Source of the DNA: CAYQLY01 sp964418605
Lineage (GTDB): Bacteria; Bacteroidota; Bacteroidia; Cytophagales; Cyclobacteriaceae
Length of the DNA stretch: 64,000 nt
NCBI GenBank assembly: GCA_964418605.1
Contig: CAYQLY010000005.1
Location: 1 to 64,000 of the forward strand
Direction of reading: 5' to 3'
The notes below the pieces were generated by a model. The model was not told where the DNA came from and ran no database searches. It saw only the letters and a program-made list of their open reading frames with translations. How positions within the stretch are numbered: position 1 is the stretch's first letter; each line of letters opens with the position of its first letter. A program made the position numbers and the translations under genes. Below, piece by piece: positions 60,634 to 64,000 of the stretch.

Positions 60634-62034
60634 TCAACCATCCATCCGAATAATCTTAGGAAGAAATGTACCTATCACATGCACGAGATCACTTTGATAC
60701 GCCATAACTTGATGAATATCTTTATAAACCATCGGACTTTCATCCACACCACCTCCTATAAGCTCCACATTATGTTTTTCTAAATACTGTTTCATTTCTT
60801 TTGATGAAACAAGTTGTTTGGCTTTTGTTCTCGACATAAGTCGTCCGGCACCATGAGAAGCCGAAGAAATAGAAAGTGAATCACCCTTTCCTCGAACAAT
60901 AAATCCAGGAGCTGTCATCGATCCGGGAATAATACCCAATACACCTTCACCTGCAGGAGTAGCTCCCTTTCGATGAACGATGACTTCTCGCCCATCAGAT
61001 AATTTTTCTTTCCAAGCAAAATTATGATGATTTTCTATACGTATAGCAGGCTGCTCTCCTAATACCTTAGTTATACGTCGATGGATCTGATGATGACATT
61101 CAGAGGCATAATCTCCTGCCAAATTCATAGCCAACCAATATTCTTGCCCTTCTTCTGAATTCATATCAAGCCAAGCTAAATGTTGCGCTTCTTTTGGAAG
61201 TTTACATTTCTTTTTTGCCAACTGTGTATAATGGGCAGCAATAGATGCTCCTAACCCTCGTGATCCGGAATGAGACAACAAAGCAAGATAATGACCGGAG
61301 GGCAAATCCCAATCATGATCTGAAGATGAAATAGAAACCACACCAAACTCTACGAAGTGATTTCCAGAACCAGATGTACCTACCTGTCGATAGGCTTTTA
61401 ATTTTAAAGACTTAAGAACAGGGATCTCATCGAACTCATTTCGTTCAAATACAGACGCATCCATCGGATCATCAAATACCTCTTTATTTCCAAAGCGTGT
61501 ATGATCTAGCAAATAATTTCTAAATACACTTTTTTTTTCATTCAAGATATCACCATTTAATGGATAAATAGACATACACATTCTACACCCAATATCCACA
61601 CCTACTCCATACGGAATAATGGCATCATGCGTAGCCAATACACCACCAATCGGCAACCCATAACCCGAATGCGCATCAGGCATCAAAGCTCCTGCGACAG
61701 CTATTGGAAGTTTCATAGCAACATACAATTGATGTTTGGCCTGTTCATCGATATCAGCAGAACCGTATATTTTGAAATAGTTTACTTCTTTATTAAGCTC
61801 AATCACAGAATTCACTGATTTGCTTTTTTCTAACTCAGAAACAATCTTACCAACATACTCATCGTCACGATAGACATCAGGCTCACGGAGAATAGCAGCC
61901 AAAAGTTCCAGATAAATATCTTTAGATTGTTTCTTATAGTATTTTTGAAAAACATCTAACGCTATAGCTATCACCTTACCTTCCGGATATCCTATTCGAA
62001 TAATATCTTTTCCGCTTAGTACTTTTTTACTCAT
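60634..62034 (-). CDS. rtcB: RNA-splicing ligase RtcB
   Basis: A 466-residue RtcB: MPDAHSGYGLPIGGVLA, GVGVDIGCRMCM with the manganese-binding Asp/Cys, GSGNHFVEFG, LSHSGSRGLG and the guanylated-His region SSASHGAGRLMSRTKA. It joins RNA 3'-phosphate or 2',3'-cyclic phosphate ends to 5'-OH ends using GTP, in RNA repair. The bacterial partners rtcA, rtcR or archease are not next to it; it is followed by the LRR gene and may share its transcript. Confidence 0.95.
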   Translation of the reverse strand: MSKKVLSGKDIIRIGYPEGKVIAIALDVFQKYYKKQSKDIYLELLAAILREPDVYRDDEYVGKIVSELEKSKSVNSVIELNKEVNYFKIYGSADIDEQAKHQLYVAMKLPIAVAGALMPDAHSGYGLPIGGVLATHDAIIPYGVGVDIGCRMCMSIYPLNGDILNEKKSVFRNYLLDHTRFGNKEVFDDPMDASVFERNEFDEIPVLKSLKLKAYRQVGTSGSGNHFVEFGVVSISSSDHDWDLPSGHYLALLSHSGSRGLGASIAAHYTQLAKKKCKLPKEAQHLAWLDMNSEEGQEYWLAMNLAGDYASECHHQIHRRITKVLGEQPAIRIENHHNFAWKEKLSDGREVIVHRKGATPAGEGVLGIIPGSMTAPGFIVRGKGDSLSISSASHGAGRLMSRTKAKQLVSSKEMKQYLEKHNVELIGGGVDESPMVYKDIHQVMAYQSDLVHVIGTFLPKIIRMDG

Positions 62035-62198
62035 AGGTTAGTATAACGTTTTTTTTTAAGAAAAAATCCCAATAATAGGACGATTGAAAGTTCTATTTTC
62101 TAATAACAAGCTTATTCATTAAATTTGATCAGTTTTAAATAAAAACCCTTAATTTCGCCCCATTAAACAATAGATCTATATTATTCCTCTATTTATAC

Positions 62199-63122
62199 AT
62201 GATACCCGAAGAAAATAAAAAGAAGCAACAAACTAAACGCACACTTTTAATTATAGCTGTGGTTGCCTTATTACTTATTAACGCGGTTAAATTCTATTTG
62301 GACTATTTAAGTTCAAAAAAGAAAGACAATCTATTAGCTCAAAAAGAAAGAGAATTACAAATAACTTATCAACGTATTGATTCCATCAGTAAAGAACTAG
62401 AATTAAAGCTATTTGAAACTAAAAAACTAGGAGGAAATATTGATTCATTAATCGTGATTCAAATCCAATTAGAAAAAGACAAAAAATTACTTCAAGGCTC
62501 TTACGAAGACCTTAAAGAAAAGTATAGCGACATCACTGATCGACTAGAAGGCTATACTACACTCCTTCAACATCAAGATGAGGAAATCGAACGATTAAAA
62601 AAAGTCAATGCATTATTGCTCACCGAAAATACGGGACTTAAAACTGAAAAGGTTAAACTCTCTGACTCTATTGTTCAGTTAAAGCAAACTGAAAAAAAAT
62701 TAATTGAAAAAATTGAAATCGCATCTGCATTGAAAGCGGAAAATATAACTATTAATGCGCTCAATGAACGTGGTAAAGAACGAGATGGTGGTATATATAA
62801 AGCCAAACACATTGATCAATTAAAAATTACTTTTAACTTAGCTGAAAATAATGTTACCAAAATAGAAGGCAAAGATATTTATATTGTCATTAGGGATCAA
62901 CGTGGAGAACCATTCTATGATATTAATACAGGATCTGGAACTTTTATATATCAAAACAAAGAGATATTCTACACCTCTAAACAAAATATCCTATTTGATA
63001 ATACCAAACAAGTGTTAACATTTTTATATAAAAAAGGAAACGATTACACATCAGGTACTTATACTATAGATATTTATGCTGATGGGGATAAAATTGGAAC
63101 ATCCTCATTTGTTGTAAAGTAA
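62199..63122 (+). CDS. membrane-anchored coiled-coil protein
   Basis: An N-terminal transmembrane helix (TLLIIAVVALLLINAVKFYLDY, residues 14-35) is followed by about 160 residues of heptad-rich coiled coil (LAQKERELQITYQRIDSISKEL onward). A C-terminal beta domain of about 105 residues follows (HIDQLKITFNLAENNVTKIEGKDIYIVI ... GTSSFVVK). This layout recurs in Bacteroidota as an uncharacterised conserved family. The C-terminal part would sit in the periplasm. Its function is unknown, perhaps a structural or scaffold role. Confidence 0.75.
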   Translation: MIPEENKKKQQTKRTLLIIAVVALLLINAVKFYLDYLSSKKKDNLLAQKERELQITYQRIDSISKELELKLFETKKLGGNIDSLIVIQIQLEKDKKLLQGSYEDLKEKYSDITDRLEGYTTLLQHQDEEIERLKKVNALLLTENTGLKTEKVKLSDSIVQLKQTEKKLIEKIEIASALKAENITINALNERGKERDGGIYKAKHIDQLKITFNLAENNVTKIEGKDIYIVIRDQRGEPFYDINTGSGTFIYQNKEIFYTSKQNILFDNTKQVLTFLYKKGNDYTSGTYTIDIYADGDKIGTSSFVVK

Positions 63123-63137
63123 ATTATTATAAAAAAA

Positions 63138-63560
63138 TTACTTCTTTTTATCTTCGAGGATTTTAATTTTTTGTTCAAGATCCTTAATATATTCAACCAA
63201 TTTAGATTGATCTAGTTTAAGTAATTCCATCTCTTCTTTCAACTCATCTAGTTCTTGTTTTAAAGAGAGCACCTCTTTTTTTGTTGTTTGATATAATTCA
63301 GATTGCTCATTAACTTGGTTAGCATTTTCTCTTAATATAGGCTCCTTACCCATAATTAACCAATCTAACGAAAACTGCGGAAATATTTTTGCTATTTCGT
63401 TCAACTTTTCAGCATTTGGGGAATTACGACAATTTACCCAATGCGAAATCACCGTACTTGACACACCCACTTTTCTACCAAATTTATTCTGGCTTATCTC
63501 CAGGATATCAATCATCTTTTTAATCCGCTCCCCTACCGGCTCCCCTTTTTTGTCTTTCAT
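63138..63560 (-). CDS. XRE-type helix-turn-helix regulator with C-terminal coiled coil
   Basis: A 140-residue protein. Residues 8-75 are an XRE/HTH_3 domain (VGERIKKMIDILEISQNKFGRKVGVSSTVISHWVNCRNSPNAEKLNEIAKIFP), then DWLIMGKEP as in phage/plasmid repressors, then a Glu/Lys heptad coiled coil for dimerisation. It is divergent from a small ribbon-helix-helix gene; the 108-nt gap holds two direct repeats that look like its operators. A minus-strand TAAATTTG lies at 63563-63570, close to the start codon. Confidence 0.85.
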   Translation of the reverse strand: MKDKKGEPVGERIKKMIDILEISQNKFGRKVGVSSTVISHWVNCRNSPNAEKLNEIAKIFPQFSLDWLIMGKEPILRENANQVNEQSELYQTTKKEVLSLKQELDELKEEMELLKLDQSKLVEYIKDLEQKIKILEDKKK

Positions 63561-63570
63561 ACCAAATTTA

Positions 63571-63626
63571 AAAAAATGTTAGCAAAATAATTTTATAAAA
63601 TTTGCATTTATTTATAAAAATGTTAG
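63571..63626. promoter_or_regulatory. operator-like direct repeats between the two regulator genes
   Basis: The string AAAAATGTTAG occurs at 63572-63582 and again at 63616-63626, both in the same orientation, between the divergent XRE and RHH genes. Spacing is about 44 nt, roughly four helical turns. They are likely sites for one of the two regulators. Confidence 0.5.
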
Positions 63627-63668
63627 TATTTTTACATCCACATATTTTATAGCAAAACAAATATAGAC

Positions 63669-63860
63669 ATGAAACAGAAAGAAACAAATACGTATAAAAG
63701 ACAACCAGATTACAAATACATCCGCCTAGTACTCCCACTCGACCTCCACCAAAAACTAATTAAATACCAAGCTATGAAAATGCTTCATGAGGGTAAAAAA
63801 GAATCTCTCTCAGCTTGTATGATTGAGCTTATCCGAGAAGCCACAATTCATATCCCATAA
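63669..63860 (+). CDS. small ribbon-helix-helix (Arc/CopG-like) protein
   Basis: A 63-residue protein with a strand YKYIRLVLPLDLHQKL followed by two helices (IKYQAMKMLHEGKKESLSACMIELIREA), the ribbon-helix-helix pattern of Arc/CopG repressors. It diverges from an XRE regulator. A pair of small divergent DNA-binding proteins is common at the edge of plasmids, integrated elements and toxin-antitoxin loci, but no integrase or toxin is seen before the window ends. Confidence 0.65.
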   Translation: MKQKETNTYKRQPDYKYIRLVLPLDLHQKLIKYQAMKMLHEGKKESLSACMIELIREATIHIP

Positions 63861-63866
63861 TTTTTT

Positions 63867-64000
63867 TTATAACTCGGATTGGTAGACTACACCTGAAAAA
63901 AAATACAATAAAATGACTCTAGAATAACGAAAAGAAAATGGAGCTATAATAACAATGCTTCCAATTATAGATATCAAATAAACCATTAAAGAAGGATTGT
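63867..64000 (-). CDS. C-terminal end of a membrane protein, truncated by the window edge
   Basis: An open minus-strand frame of 43 codons enters from the right edge and stops at 63867. It reads as a hydrophobic helix LMVYLISIIGSIVIIAPFSF, a basic turn RYSR and a second hydrophobic piece VILLYFFSGVVY, ending QSEL. The length is too short to identify the family; polysaccharide polymerase-like or transporter ends look similar. It is convergent with the RHH gene. Confidence 0.45.
   Translation of the reverse strand, partial: NPSLMVYLISIIGSIVIIAPFSFRYSRVILLYFFSGVVYQSEL

Noticed and set aside
1..64000. Insertion sequences or transposon ends
   Set aside because: No transposase or integrase motif in any frame that I could read, and the only long exact repeats are the fibre-gene copies.

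Overview
The window looks like chromosomal DNA from an AT-rich member of the Bacteroidota, probably Cytophagales-like. The grounds are type IX secretion (T9SS) C-terminal sorting domains on two large exoproteins, several families typical of the phylum (DUF2480, GWxTD, DUF4159, DUF6970-like, a BetR-like helix-turn-helix protein), no Shine-Dalgarno sequences but A-rich leaders before starts, and repeated matches to the Bacteroidota -7 promoter element TAnnTTTG. I see no rRNA, CRISPR array, transposase or phage structural operon. Two tRNA genes are present (Asp-GTC, Val-GAC). No gene-free stretch exceeds 300 bases; the two longest (1500-1737 and 41965-42245) are AT-rich with no convincing gene.

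Layout. 1-9 kb: a truncated TPR membrane protein, a helix-turn-helix regulator, DUF2480, an overlapping pair (nucleoid-associated NA37 protein plus unknown two-helix membrane protein), and a DUF4153 membrane protein coupled to a cell-wall amidase. 8.9-17.6 kb: rlmB/GWxTD pair, a glycan cluster (methyltransferase, GT17, GT4, GT17 and a convergent GT4), DUF4159 and DUF2459 proteins. 17.7-26.7 kb: surface and secreted proteins (a six-module Ig-like lipoprotein, a BNR/sortilin-like T9SS exoprotein) followed by an outer-membrane chaperone operon of two parvulin-type isomerases with a reduced homologue between them. 26.8-33.1 kb: a tiny peptide precursor gene, tRNA-Asp, parA-hutG, a peptide-binding lipoprotein, lpdA and an esterase.

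33.2-44.2 kb: three paralogous secreted fibres with YadA-like repeats and a self-cleaving S74 chaperone tail, enclosing a lipid hydroxylase, an atypical SDR, the lower kynurenine pathway (3-hydroxyanthranilate dioxygenase, ACMS decarboxylase, kynureninase) and a second tiny peptide precursor gene. Two of the fibre genes carry a perfect 236-bp inverted repeat, so the 10 kb between them could invert. 44.3-54.5 kb: sppA, tRNA-Val, comEC, and a run of lipoproteins plus a T9SS alpha/beta hydrolase. 54.7-64 kb: an ATP-grasp ligase with a C39-like peptidase, rnhB, NUDIX, a large leucine-rich-repeat protein, rtcB, a coiled-coil membrane protein, an XRE regulator facing a small ribbon-helix-helix protein, and the tail end of a membrane protein at the right edge.

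The most novel-looking signal is a pair of unlinked, unannotated small genes (26800-26934 and 41827-41964 on the minus strand) that encode ribosomal-peptide precursors. They share a lysine-rich leader with an LNK core motif and a Gly-Gly processing site, but have quite different Cys-rich and Trp/Cys-rich cores. No modifying enzyme or exporter lies beside either, so they would have to be served in trans.
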